In this document: one piece after another, positions 15,001-27,500 of the stretch
Layout of the letters: each line of letters starts with the position of its first letter
Numbering within the stretch: position 1 is the first letter of the stretch
Assembly: GCA_013397795.1 (NCBI GenBank)
Contig: VZTJ01004023.1
Span: 1,361,422-1,425,421 of the forward strand
Source of the DNA: Orthonyx spaldingii
Lineage: Eukaryota > Chordata > Aves > Passeriformes > Orthonychidae
Reading direction: 5' to 3'
DNA length: 64,000 nucleotides
The notes under the pieces: model-generated
Database searches by the model: none
Told to the model about the DNA's origin: nothing
What the model saw: the letters and a program-made list of their open reading frames with translations, nothing else
Made by a program: the position numbers and the translations under genes

Positions 15001-18000
15001 TGCTTCAGAATGTAAACCGTCCTCGGGTGAAGCTGGGGCAAGAATTCCCCAGAGTAGCTTTCCGAGGTCACATCCGCTCTCTTCCAAAACTGATGGAGAT
15101 AACACGCTCTTCCCATGCAAGTAAGTCTCTTTGAAGCTGCTGCTGTTCCTCGTTGGCAGAGGGAATACGCTGGAGAAGTTTTTTCTTGTGCAGTGTGGTT
15201 TCTGTACTGTGCTGCAGTCTGGTCTGTCTTGTCGTAGTAGAGTTGTGATTCTTGTTGAGGACATGGTCATTTGCTGGAGGTTTTACTCATGAAATGGAAA
15301 CACAATATGAGAAGAGAGAAAGTGAGAGAAATTATTTAGAACGTGTCTGTAAAGTAGGGATTGCACTGAACATGCAGCAATGGTGAAAGTGATTTTTGAC
15401 TGTCATTTAATGAGCTAGCAGTGTAGTAGTCTTGAGTTAGCACACATCTCTGCAGCACCCAGTTCTGCTTATTGGTGAAGTGGAACTAGCATGTCATTGT
15501 AAAGAACTTGCATATAAACTTGCACTCCTTCACTTCCTGTTGAAAGTGTACAGTGTCTAGAGGGACTTTAAGGTGGCACTTCATTAGATCAGCAGGAATT
15601 TTTGCATAGTCTGCAGTAATTCATATGTTATTTCAGGATAATGGAGCTAGTGCTGTGAATGTGGTAAAAAGCCAGTTGTATTTCTCTGTCATCTGAAACA
15701 TCGAGAGGAAAATGTGCCCTAGCAATTGCAAAATCAATACTGTATTTCCAGTCACTAGTTCTGCTGAATCTGTTCAGTTTGGGCATCCTGTGTGCAGGAT
15801 GGTGTATAAAGCAAGCATGCCAAGGGGTCAAATTTGGAAGGAAAGTCTAATGGGAAGGGTTTGAGTTGGTTGATATGCTTGAATATGTAAATGGAGAATG
15901 AAAGAGAAGATGGAAGCTCTTACAGAGAGAAAGAGAAAGGTCTTCTGAACAGACCAATTGTGAAAAATTCACTGGTGGTTAAATGAAGATGCATCTAAAA
16001 AATAATGTCAATTAAGTTGAATAATTGATCTTAACTCACTGGTCTTTGTAAGGCTCAGGGAGATGGTATGAAGTAATCTTTCTTAACTCCTTAGTTATGT
16101 GGATTATGGTAACAAGGGCATTTTGAAAGAGAAAAACAATTATCATCTCATTTAAAAAACTGAGACTGAATGTATGAATGTACTTTGGCAGTGGTGGGAT
16201 TTTGTACATAAAAAGGTTGAGAGTTTCTCTAAGCCTTACAAGTAAAAGAACGCCCATTCTGCTGCCTTGAGACAGTGACAAGGTGGGGTTCCTGATGGAA
16301 GAAGGAAAACTAAGACAGCAAAGAATTGCTTTAAAAATCACTTGGTGATTAAAAAAAAAAACCCAGGCTGATGTTTCAAACATTCAGTCACCAAAGCTAG
16401 TGTGTAGGATGTCCTATGTAGTGTATATAGGAACTGAGGAAACAAACCAAAGTTGCTCAGGGCCTTGCTGTGTTTGACAAGTGTAATGGTGAGAAGATAC
16501 TGCAGAGACCAGAGTCTTGAAGAATCAAGCAGGCAGTGTTTCTGTTGATTTCATAATGTGCACCATCATTTGTGTCCTGTTTAATGAGTAAAAGGTGTAT
16601 GGCAGAAAACTCCAGTTCCTCAGCAAAAATTGCAAATGTACTTCAACCACAACAGGATGGGGGGACTGCAGCACACACTGCAGCAAAATTGATCTGGCAT
16701 ATTCCAGTCTAGGCATAACAAATACAGCAAGCAAGCAGCTTTTGCAGATTTTTACCCTTGCTGAAGTTGATAACCATTTGCTTTTGGTGCTCTGTTGTTA
16801 AGCTTACTAATGTTTTTCTAATAGTTTAAAAAAATACTACAATTACAGCAAAGTGAGCATGTCTTATGTGTAGGCGGGGTCAGCAAATAAGCTGAGCCCA
16901 CTTGTTCAAGGCAGCTGCTCATTAACATTGTTGGGGTTAGTTGTCAGAGCTGTGAGAAAGGCAGTAGGCACATAAACACAGCAGACTGCTCTTTTCATGT
17001 ATTTTTGGTCAGCTAAGTATTTACTTAAGCTTAAAAATCCCTCTGTTCTTTGTGAATCTTGTTTTTCCAACAGTTTTGTTCAAAGCACCTGTCAGCAATT
17101 TCCAGAAAATTGTGCTGCTTTCCATGCATCCCATCTCCTCAGTAAGAGTAGGACTGAATGTTCTCATAATTCTTTGGCTTATAACAATTGCTTTTGTAGC
17201 AGTGCAGGTTGTCCTTATCACTGTGTGTAGGGGAGGACACTTCTCTTTGCCTGTTCAGGTTCATTGTGTAAATTGATTCGAATTTCAAAATGCAGAGATA
17301 TTTTCACTTGAATTACATAAAAATAGTTTAGTGTAGCCTTGAATTAATTACCATAATCATTGGAAAGATGCCTCCAAAAATCCAGCTGTTTAATCTCTTG
17401 CTTTTGGTGTATTCAATGTGCAATACTTTAACTGGCAGTATTTTGAGATAATAATGTCTTTTTCTTTCATTTTTAGTTTTCTGTAGTGGTTACTTCTTTT
17501 GTAAATAGAAAAAAGTATTCCTTGGATCAGTCTTTTCTTAAGGAGATGCTCTTGGAAATCATTCATTTGTATTGGCTGAAAGAGCAGGGAGTGAAGAGGT
17601 ACAGGCAAAAGAAAAGAATTTTTGTTTGTTGAACAGAGGGTGATGGGAGACGTAAGTCCAAGAACTTTTGAAGATGGAAATCAATTTCATCTTTTTTTTT
17701 TTTCCCCTCAGAGGTTGTTTTAAACTATAGTGCCCTTGGTTGTTTTTTTTATTTTTTGTTACTACTTGCTACAGAAGGCTCTACTGATCTTCCATGCTGT
17801 CTTCTTTTTAAACATTGTTCATTGCATATGTGAATACTCTGGTTTTAATGTACCTGATATTAGGTTTTCATTTACAAGGGTAAGAGGAGCCTGAAGAACG
17901 CACAGCTTAAATGTTCAAAACACAATCAGGGTAAAAGCATGGTGAGGGTGTTGCATGGCTGGGATTAGTGGGCATAATGAAAAACAAACAGCATTTAAAA

Positions 18001-18484
18001 ACTAAAAAGGTGCTTTGGGGGCTGCTTACCTGTATTGCCATTACAGAATCTAGTCTTTGAAGTGTTCAGTCCTACTAAATGCGTCTAATTGGGTTGGACA
18101 TACAGCTCAGGAGTTGCTGTTAGCATTATCAGTGATTTCTAAATGCACAGGAGCTGTCCCAGTGCTTGTCACTGTTGTCTGTCAGAAACAGTTACAGAAG
18201 TGACCACTCGAGAGTAAAGGCACACGTAGCATTGTAGCTGTGACCCTGCTTGTACATTTTACCTTGAGGTGACCTTTTATTCTACTTTAATGAATCAGAG
18301 GAGTAAAAATAGAAATAACTCTACCTTGAGAGTAACACCTTTGATATTGCTAGCATTGTATAACTTGAGATACTAAAAAGAAACATATTCAGTTAACCAA
18401 ATAAGTTTATTCCCTATGGATTCATCAAGGTTACAAAAGTCTCTTTCTCTGCTTATCAAAACCTACTTCTTTTTTTCTTCGCAG
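1..18484 (+). other. Intron 1 of SLC12A4 (5' end outside window)
   Basis: AT-rich sequence with many T-runs and no convincing conserved exon apart from the candidate block at 14949-15120. I looked for the canonical KCC1 first exon (start MPHFTVV, end DDSDG) and for a CpG-island promoter and found neither, so the usual transcription start should lie upstream of base 1. It holds a short TC run near 4170, an AT-rich palindromic stretch at 10640-10760 and a long pyrimidine run at 8217-8285. The ORFs here on both strands look like chance. Confidence 0.75.
14949..15120 (+). CDS. Candidate alternative first coding exon of SLC12A4
   Basis: An ATG at 14949 (A at -3) opens 57 codons that stay open to a good donor (A|gtaagt) at 15121. 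The exon would end one base into a codon, the phase exon 2 needs (A + GT, giving Ser where canonical KCC1 has Gly39). A second in-frame ATG is at 14967. The predicted peptide includes DFVLQNVNRP and LGQEFPRVAFRG. The block has about nine CpGs in 170 bases, within CpG-poor intron. Family precedent: KCC2 and KCC3 use alternative first exons. Against it: I do not recognise the peptide, other frames including one on the minus strand are also open here, and no RFxV-type SPAK-binding motif is visible. It could instead be an untranslated exon or a regulatory element. Confidence 0.33.
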
Positions 18485-18579
18485 GTCATGGCAACCATAA
18501 AGAAAACAGTCCTTTCCTGAACAGTTCAGAAGCTGGCAAGGGAGGTGATTACTATGACAGAAATCTGGCCTTGTTTGAG
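18485..18579 (+). CDS. SLC12A4: SLC12A4 exon 2 (residues 39-70)
   Basis: Cytosolic N-terminal tail. Acceptor cttcgcag, donor GAG|gtaatt. The first two bases complete a split codon. It encodes HGNHKENSPFL and DYYDRNLALFE; the SPFL and NLALFE blocks are shared by KCC paralogues. Ends in phase 0. Confidence 0.95.
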
Positions 18580-21500
18580 GTAATTTCTAGCTGTTTTTTA
18601 TACTTCTAATGTGATTTGTGGTCTTCCATGATGGGAGGGATTGAGCACATCTTTCTCCCTCACGTGCCTTTCTGTGGGTGTCCATCTGTTGTCAGAGGTA
18701 CCAGCAGGCAGAGAGATCCTGTGTGATGGCAGAGCTCAGGTGTGCTGACCAGCTGGGTCACTTCAGGGTCAGTTTCTGCATCATGTACAATGCACATAAT
18801 GCCACTGATCCCACCAGAAACTGTTCAAGGTGATACCTAAAGATATGATAAAGCTGCAGACAGTGAAATCTTTCTCAATTGTTTTTTGTTTCCTGTGTGG
18901 AAAGTTGTTTCTCTATACCATGCATTCCTTATTGTGCTGTCAGACATGCAAGACTTTTTAATTTCATAGAGAAAGGGAATGATTTTGTTTTGGGGCTTTT
19001 TTCTTTCCCCCATGTCCCCAGACTTTCAGAAACAGAAATTGGATGGGATGAGTATAAAGGTGGGAGGCCCTCCATACATGTGGTTTTGGGGAATTTTGTC
19101 TAGATCCACATGAATTAGATAATGTAGTTTGAAAAATGTAATAAAATTATCAGAGTGCATGCATGTCTACAATGAACAGAGTTTAATCACTAAATCTCTG
19201 ATTTGTTTGGCAACTTGACCTTTTTAAAAGTATATCTGTTGATGTGAGTTGACATTAGAGACACATGCAAGGTACACATTCATTTTCTTACAGTTCCAAG
19301 GCTCAGACTTCTTCATTACTGCAATTATGCTTTTCAGCACCTGAGGAGAATGATTTACATGGTGCAGACATTTTGGCACAGCCTTTTCCTATCAGAGTTG
19401 CCCTCCTTTCAGAAAATGAAAACCTCTCATCAGTGGTTCAGGCACAAGGAGATACACTGTCATTCCCTGGGTGATGTTCCTGGTGTGTTCCCTCAGGCAG
19501 GGGTGATCGCAGCCACTCTTCAGAAATGCCCTGAACTGCAGAAGTTGACTTGTTGTCTTCTTCCACAGGAAGAGCTTGATATACGACCAAAAGTGTCATC
19601 TCTTCTTGGCAAGTTGGTCAACTACACAAATCTTACTCAAGGTGTCAAGGAACATGAAGAAGCAGAAAATTCTGATGGATCGAAGAAGAAAGTATCAAAA
19701 GTAAGTGAAGATTCTCTCCATGGCCAGCTGATGAATGGGATGATCCCCTTTGTGATTTTTGGGGAGTTGGTCTCTTTTCTGCTTTTTCTTAACCTCTCTC
19801 AGGAGCCACGACAATGTTGCAAAGAAATGACAGAACCTGTAGGGAACCAGCTGCTACCAGAGCATTGGGGCAGATGTAGTGGTTAAAACTGTGCTTGGAG
19901 TGCAATTCCTTACACTTGGTGTGGGTTTGGATAAGAAGGAGATAGGCTTTTAGTGGGGTAATAATAAAATAAAAACTAAACAACCCCCCAGCTTTTTCCT
20001 AGTGCTGTTTTAGCTGCCCAGTGGTATCTGACACATCTCTACAAGCCTAGTAGGTAATGACAAAGGGTTTGCAGGAGACAACACCTGTCTGGAGAGGTGG
20101 GTGGAGGTCAGATTGGACAGCCTGGGGCAGCTCAGGAGTCATTCTGGTGTCAGGCACTTAGGCAGCTGAATTCTGCCCCAAAGCATCTGCATTTAGATGG
20201 CTGGCCCATTTGGGCTGGCCTTGGAATGACTCTAGCAGGTGAGGTTTGATTGTTGGTAGTTGATTTCCATCAGGAGGGCAGAGTTTTAACTGCTCCTCTG
20301 GCCTCTGGCAGTGCCACAGGTGCTTTGGTTACTGCTGCACCTGCAAATGCTGGGGTTGCATTTTATGATTGCTTGCAAATTCTGTCAAAAGAAAGGTTTC
20401 CAAAAAAGCTGAGATAGCAGTTGAATTCGGCAGGCTTTATGGCACTGCACTACAAAGTTTGAACCATTTCAGAAAGAGATGGCAGTGATAATGTTGAAAA
20501 GCAGCACTCTCCACAAGGATGCATGTTACCCCATGCTGAACACACTTACTCACACTCCAGTTCCTTGCTCTGCAGTTTTACACTGGGGATAACAAAGTTG
20601 TTTTGTCAGCCTGAAGCTTAAAATTCACTTTTATTTGAGACCACATGCACTAAAGTGCTGCAATATTGTGGTTAATGTGACATCATTACAGGACTGAGCT
20701 AAGGTCATCTGGGTGAAGTAGCTGCATTCTGGTCCAATAAGCTGAAATTAAAAAAGTAATTTAAACATTTTAATTATGATTGTCTTTTGTGTGGTACTTG
20801 CCATTATACTAATGGCTGAGTCTTGTCCAAGGCTTTTACCTTCACATTACTAATAAGGAATGTCAGCTGCATTTGTTTTAGCAGGCTTTTGGTGGGAATA
20901 ATGTCAGCCATCAGCTGTTAATATGGTATTATTGCATAATCTAAAATAATTTTCATCCTTTTGCTATCAGAAGCAGATTAGTTATTTCCCTGACAAAAGT
21001 AGAATGGCACGGGATACAATAGATACAGCCCTTGTGATTTTGAGCAAGTTCTAATCACTTTTGCTGTTTATTTCCTTATTAATTGCCTGACCAGAATACC
21101 AGGGTGAGATGCAGACTAATCTGGAAGCTAGTCCCTTGCTTCCCTGATGGGAAAAGAATTGGGAGAATTTGGCAATGGGACTGTAGTATCCAGTTGGTTA
21201 AAGCAAATGTATATAAAACTTCACAAGGTAAAAATGGGGCAAATACCAGAAAACTGAGAACTTGTTTTCAATCCCTGGCAGAATACCAGGCATGGTGTGG
21301 TGTTGTTATTTCTGCATCTAGGTATGATTCATGCTTGCATATTTTCACGGTGTTTACTGCCACTAGAAAGGACTATTATCTTTATTAAAACTTTGGTTCT
21401 ATGGCAAAATGGAGTTCAGGTTTAATAACTGGGTTTTCCTGAATTATGCTTTCCCATGTCCCAGAAATGTGTGTTCACAGACTTCTCAGATGTTTTTTTG

Positions 21501-24500
21501 TAGAATGGGTTTGGTAACCTTTCCAAAAGTGACAGTATCATCCTGTATTAATATCTCAGTGTTTTCTGTGTAAACACTGCAGTTTCCCTAGGTGAACCTT
21601 TGTCTGCATGTCTGTCTCTGGGATAAATCACATCAGCTGCAATATCATAACTGCAGGTTGAATTTCTTCTCCCTCTCTTGCCATAAGCAATATAAAATTT
21701 TAACCATCTTGCAGAATATAAGACGACTGAAAAACTTGGCCAATAATTATAACCATTAAACCCAGGAAATTCAAAAGCAGTAACTGGACAAGGGTATGGA
21801 TTGAAGGTATTCAGAAGCAGTGCAAATATGGGATTCTTCTACATATTTGTTTTTAATCATCTGTGAAGTATAAATCACTGCACTCCTGTTACCTTATCCT
21901 TCCCATCTGAGCATGAGAACAGAAGTCTGGCACTCCACCCCAGCAGCAGCAGGTCTGGTTTAAGTGGTGAAACCACTGTTAACGCACGCTTTGGTGAGTG
22001 CTGCGCTGGGTGTGCTCAGCTGGTGTGACACAGAAACCTGCCAGTCACTGGCTGGAACTGGCATCTCATGGGCAAGGGCTGGAGCAAGGCAGATGAGCAG
22101 GCTCTAGATCTGACATTCAGAAATGAACCAAGGAAAGCAATCCTTTCAGTAAGTGACTGTAATTCTCTGAGCAGGTGAGACAGGTCTCTCAGTGAGTACC
22201 TCTCTGTGACCTAGCACAGCCCTGCCTGCCAAATCATATTCCCTTCAAATTAATTTCATTTCAGTGCATGACATCTTAATATGAACATATTATCTTGTTC
22301 CAGCAACCCCACTAAATACTTTTGGTAGTACCATTCTGTGTTAGATACACCTCAGGTAAAATTGACACAACTCCAATATAATAAGGTAGAAATGGGGTTG
22401 CTTTTTCTTTTCTAAATGCAGTCTTGTCATAAAACACTTAACAGTCACAGTGCTATAGAAATAGCCACTTCTCATGATGGAAACAAATTAGATAAACTGT
22501 TTTAGTTCATGTATCTTTAACAAGGCAGTTCATTTCTGTGCTGCTGTCTGTCCTCATGCTACAGAGCAACTGTAAGAGCTGTCATTGCTGATCAATGTCC
22601 CTGAGCCCTGCAGCCAAGTGCTTCAATAACCCATCACACTGGCACAATGGAAATAGTGTCCTTCAGACTCAGATCAATATTTACATAAATTATGTGTCTG
22701 CAGCTGATGAGAGTGAGCAGAAACATGATCTGCATCACTGAAATTGAGACTCTGTTCGAGATTTTTCTGTCCCTTCTTGGTTGTTCTAAAACAGTGCTCT
22801 TCAAAACGTCTCTGTCTTTTATTTCCTTTATGCAGCACTGGGTGTTACGTTTTTTCATGTGGTTGCTGTTGAGGCTGAACATAATAATTCCCTCGTTTCA
22901 GGTCACATTCTGTTGAGACCTCAGCACTGGTTTAGTATCACTTAGTGATGATTAGATGCTATAAAAAAGGGTCAAGTCACTGCAGATTACTGGTGTTAAA
23001 TATTTCTGTGAACAAGCTGGTTCAAGTAACATTTGTAAATCATTCTTTGTTATGAGTATTTTTTTTCCACAGGGTAAGAAAATCCAGACTAAACTCTTAT
23101 GCCTGAGATACACCTAGTAATACCTGCTTGGGCAGACACTTGGACATTTGCTAGGCTGCTCTGGCTCTGCAGTGGTCTCACAAGTGTACAACTAATGCAC
23201 AATTTCTCTTCCTCTGTGGTCAAAGTGAGCCTGTAACTTGATAGGCTTAAGAGGCACTTAGGAAGGAGGGGGAGAAGGTGGTGGAACAGTGGAGCAAAGC
23301 TGCAGGGACCAGATAGGGTAGAAGATAGGAAAGAGCTGAGCTAAAGTGGATTCTTATGCAAAGGAAGCAGGTGTTGGGAGGTGTGTAAAGGACAGGCTGA
23401 AACCTCACCTGCTTTCATGGTGTGTGGAGGACTGTCATGTAGAAAACACAGTAACTGTGGTCCACTTGCTTCTCCTGTGTAGGAGCAACACGTTGGGCTT
23501 CTTTCCTTTTCCCAGATGCCAGTTTTGACAAACTCTTTAACTCCTTTATCCTGAGATACCCACATGTCTGACAAATTCACTTGATGAGTTCAGAGATGTT
23601 GTGAGGGAGTGATTGATGGATGAATGGTTAGATAGATGGTGATAAAAGTATGTGGAATGTGTCCTTGAGAGGCAAAGTGTACATTAATGTGACAGTGGGA
23701 AGCCCCTGTGCTGGGTAAAATCTGCCCAGTGCCTGACAACATTATTTAGTCCTTTCTCAGTTTACGTTTATGCAGTTAAAGACACAGTGTGAATCTGTTG
23801 AAAGTGTTGGAATCAAAAGTATCTAAACCTTCCCTTCCTTAAGGAAACAAGCACACTATAAATAATACTCCATGAAGATCCTCCTCAATTACAGCACTGG
23901 AATAACTCAATAAAAAATCCTTACCTTGCCCTGATCAGGACACTTATGTAACAAGTGTCAGTTCTGTTACTATCAGAAGACAACAATTCATTTTGTCCTC
24001 ATACATAATCCTGACAAAGATGATCAGATTAGATATTTAGGCTGGTAATTTTTATAAAATGGCAGGTGATGCTTTAGGGAATTTAATTTTTTTGGTGCTA
24101 TGGCACTGGAACAGCTGAGGAGCAGCTCTGGCCCCATGCTTGTGGGTCTCGTAGGGTAACTCCACTGCAAACCCTCAGCACATGATTCTGTTGCCCATTT
24201 TCCTTCAGGAGGTGCACCCGAGCTGTAGTGTGTATGAGCAGTGTCTGCTTGGTCTGTTTGAGCTTTAGTCACACAAGGAATTCAAAGCTGGCTTCAAAAA
24301 ATTCGGTCAGCAGCTCCTGGCATTTCTAAGGAAGAATGGTTCAGATCACGTTCTTGGGCACAGTTTTGTTTCATGTCTGGCAGGGCAGGTATCTGGTGCA
24401 GATGAGGAAATTCTGGATTGTAACATGTAATTGCAAGTTGAAGCACTAAATTCCTTGGTTGCTTTTGACCGGGTGATCTTATAAATATGTGATTCTTTAA

Positions 24501-27500
24501 GGATTTTGTTTTGTGTAGTGAAATATACTCTTGAATTACCTTATGTAAAGTTTTTGGCAGACGTTTTATTGCTTGTCTTAAGTACTGTTGCTTTGGGTTC
24601 ATGACTTAATTTGTCTATAAAGGTGCTATTTGTTTTTGCATGTAGTTAATGCTATGTGGAGTCAAATTTGAACAAGTTTTGTCACCTCCCTTTAATATCC
24701 TTCTCATTTGAATGATTGTTCAAGGGCTTCTTTAAATGCTGTCTATCTAATGTGTTTTGGAATTCATGTTTATTTATAGAAGGGAGTATGAAAAGGGATG
24801 AGCCTTTCAGAAGTGACACTCTATTCCCCCTGTGTTTTAGAATTCAGTATAATTTTAAATGCAAAAGGAAACCTCAGAAAGCAGAAGTAGGAAACCACAG
24901 AGATTTGGGACTGTGAAGTGCTTCTAGTGCCAGGTGTGCCAATGCAACAAACACTTTTATATTCCTTGGAATAAAACCCTTACCAGTGGCACTTTGATGC
25001 CATTATTTTGGATAATTATTCTGCAGGATGCTAAGTTGAAGGCCAGTCATGTGCAGTTCCTGTGAAGTCACATAACTTGTGTTTTCTCAGTCGCTGTCAA
25101 AAGTAATTCAGAGTCTGATGCTGACATTGAATTTAAGAAAGTGTGGAACCATTAGTTTTACATGGAATATATAAAATGGAAGAAGATACGTTATGCATGT
25201 CTCCAGATTGCTTCCAAATCTTTTCTAGTTGTAACACGACAAAAGTGTGTTTTCCTTGAAACTAATTTGTGAACTCTGGGCAGTAGGGTAAGGTTCTGTC
25301 TTACTTGGGGTCTGCTCAACACATTTCATACTAGAAACTCTATGGATCTACCAAAAACCAAGTAAATATATCTCCTGTTGGTGTTAAATACTGAGGGTAA
25401 TTACTTCAATATGTGACAGGGTCAGCATTTTGTTCGGAAAGTCATATTTTGAAGTTTATATCGTGTTTTGTGGAAGTCCAGCACAGTGGTATTTGAGTGT
25501 GTCTACCTCATGTTTCCCAGGTTTTACCATTTAAAAAAGTGAACTTCTAGGCTTGTTTTGTTATCTCTGTTTTGAATAACTTCAGTTAATGAATATGAAC
25601 TTTTTTTTCAGTCACCCAGCATGGGCACCCTGATGGGGGTGTATTTGCCATGCATGCAGAATATCTTTGGGGTTATTCTCTTCCTTCGGCTGACTTGGAT
25701 GGTGGGAATGGCTGGAGTTCTTCAGTCCTTCCTGATTGTATTGCTTTGCTGCTGTTGTGTAAGTATTTAGGTACAATAAGGCACGTGACATAACCTCTGA
25801 GAAACTTGGAGAGGCAGCACTGTAGGTACTTATGTAAAGAAAAGTCAGATTTATGCCAGACACCTCTGCTGTGTTCGTAGCTGCGGGATTTTTTTTTTTA
25901 ATTTTTTTTTTTTTTTGAGTGTTACTTCTAAACTGGCAAACTGTATCTAGTGTAAATACAGTCTTATAAATAGTGTTTGTTCAGCAAATAGCTGTTTTCC
26001 ATGCCTGCCCCAGGTGAGGGCTGCCTGCTTTGCCTTTGTTGGAATCGCAGCTCCGCAGATGGAGGGACACCTGTGTTCTCTTATCTTGCTTTGTCTGCAG
26101 ACAGCCACTGTTTGACCTGATAAAGCAGGGGCCATCTCTCAAACAGAAGTCTCAACAGCTCAGTGATTAAATTCCTGCTGCCCTTGTTTTCTTTTAGATA
26201 ATGGCAGACAGAATAAATAGAAATACTGTATCGTATATGCAGTGGCAGCTTTATTTTATCAAGAAGTAAGTTATGTTTTAAAAAATGTTGTTGACACAAA
26301 ATTGCTTCCTTTTCCCTGTTTTTCCCAGACTATGTTGACAACCATATCAATGAGTGCAATTGCCACAAACGGTGTTGTTCCAGGTAAGTGTAGTTAGCAA
26401 ATGTCTCAATTTTGTTAAAAAGGAAAAAAAAACCCCCAAAACCTAAGTTGCTATAAACTGTTAACATGATTTTATTCCAGAGGAATTTGCTTAATCTAGA
26501 ATACAAAGCCTGAATTTATATGTAGTATTTGTTCTTAGTATCAATCAGGCTAAAGATGAATTTATTTGGTTTTTACCCCTGTGCTAACAAAAAAGATACT
26601 TCATTCGAGCCTCAGAATTGCAGATATACTGTATATAATTCTGATGTATTCTTTTCGTGAATATTTAAAAATTTATAACAATAAACTATAATTTTACTCT
26701 CACTTTTCTTGTTTCACAGCTGGTGGCTCCTATTTCATGATATCTAGGTCATTGGGCCCAGAGTTTGGTGGAGCTGTAGGGCTGTGTTTTTATTTGGGAA
26801 CAACATTTGCAGGAGCCATGTATATCCTTGGTGCCATTGAGATTTTATTGGTGAGTAGTACCAGAGTAATCCTGCTTTGAAGACTAATAATGTATAGAAA
26901 GTGCCTCAGTATTCTTGTCCCATATTTGCATGCACATTTACAGGGAGAGACTGGAAGGTCTCCAGTTCTTTACCACTGGTGCTTCCCTTTGGAAGCTGCA
27001 CACTCTGAGTATCCAGACTGGGAGCTCTTCTGACAACACAGATCAAAGTGTGACTTAATCCAAGACACACGCTCATCTTTGATAAAGTTGGCTCAGTTGT
27101 ACTGCTGCCACAGAAAGGGCTGTTATCTCGTGACTTTTCCTGTAAAAGATTCCCAGAAGAGCACTTTGTGGAATGGAAAGTGATTTCCATTTCTAGTATA
27201 GGTACAGGATCCCAGACAGAGTTCTGTGCTGGTGTTCCTCCAGCTCACTTTTGCCTTCTCTTGTTTCAGACATACATTGTGCCACAAGCAGCAATTTTTC
27301 ATCCATCGGGTGCCCACGATGCATCCAGTGCCATGCTGAACAACATGAGGGTGTATGGCACTGTGTTCCTCATCCTCATGGCAGTGGTGGTGTTCGTAGG
27401 TGTCAAGTATGTGAACAAATTTGCTTCCCTCTTCTTGGCCTGCGTAGTAATATCCATCCTGTCCATTTATGCTGGAGCTATCAAGTCCATCTTCGATCCA

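Noticed and set aside
19350..19886. 178-codon + strand frame around exon 3, suggesting an alternative start or longer exon
   Set aside because: Only 19569-19700 matches KCC proteins; the rest is intron read-through beyond a clear cttccacag acceptor and gtaagt donor.
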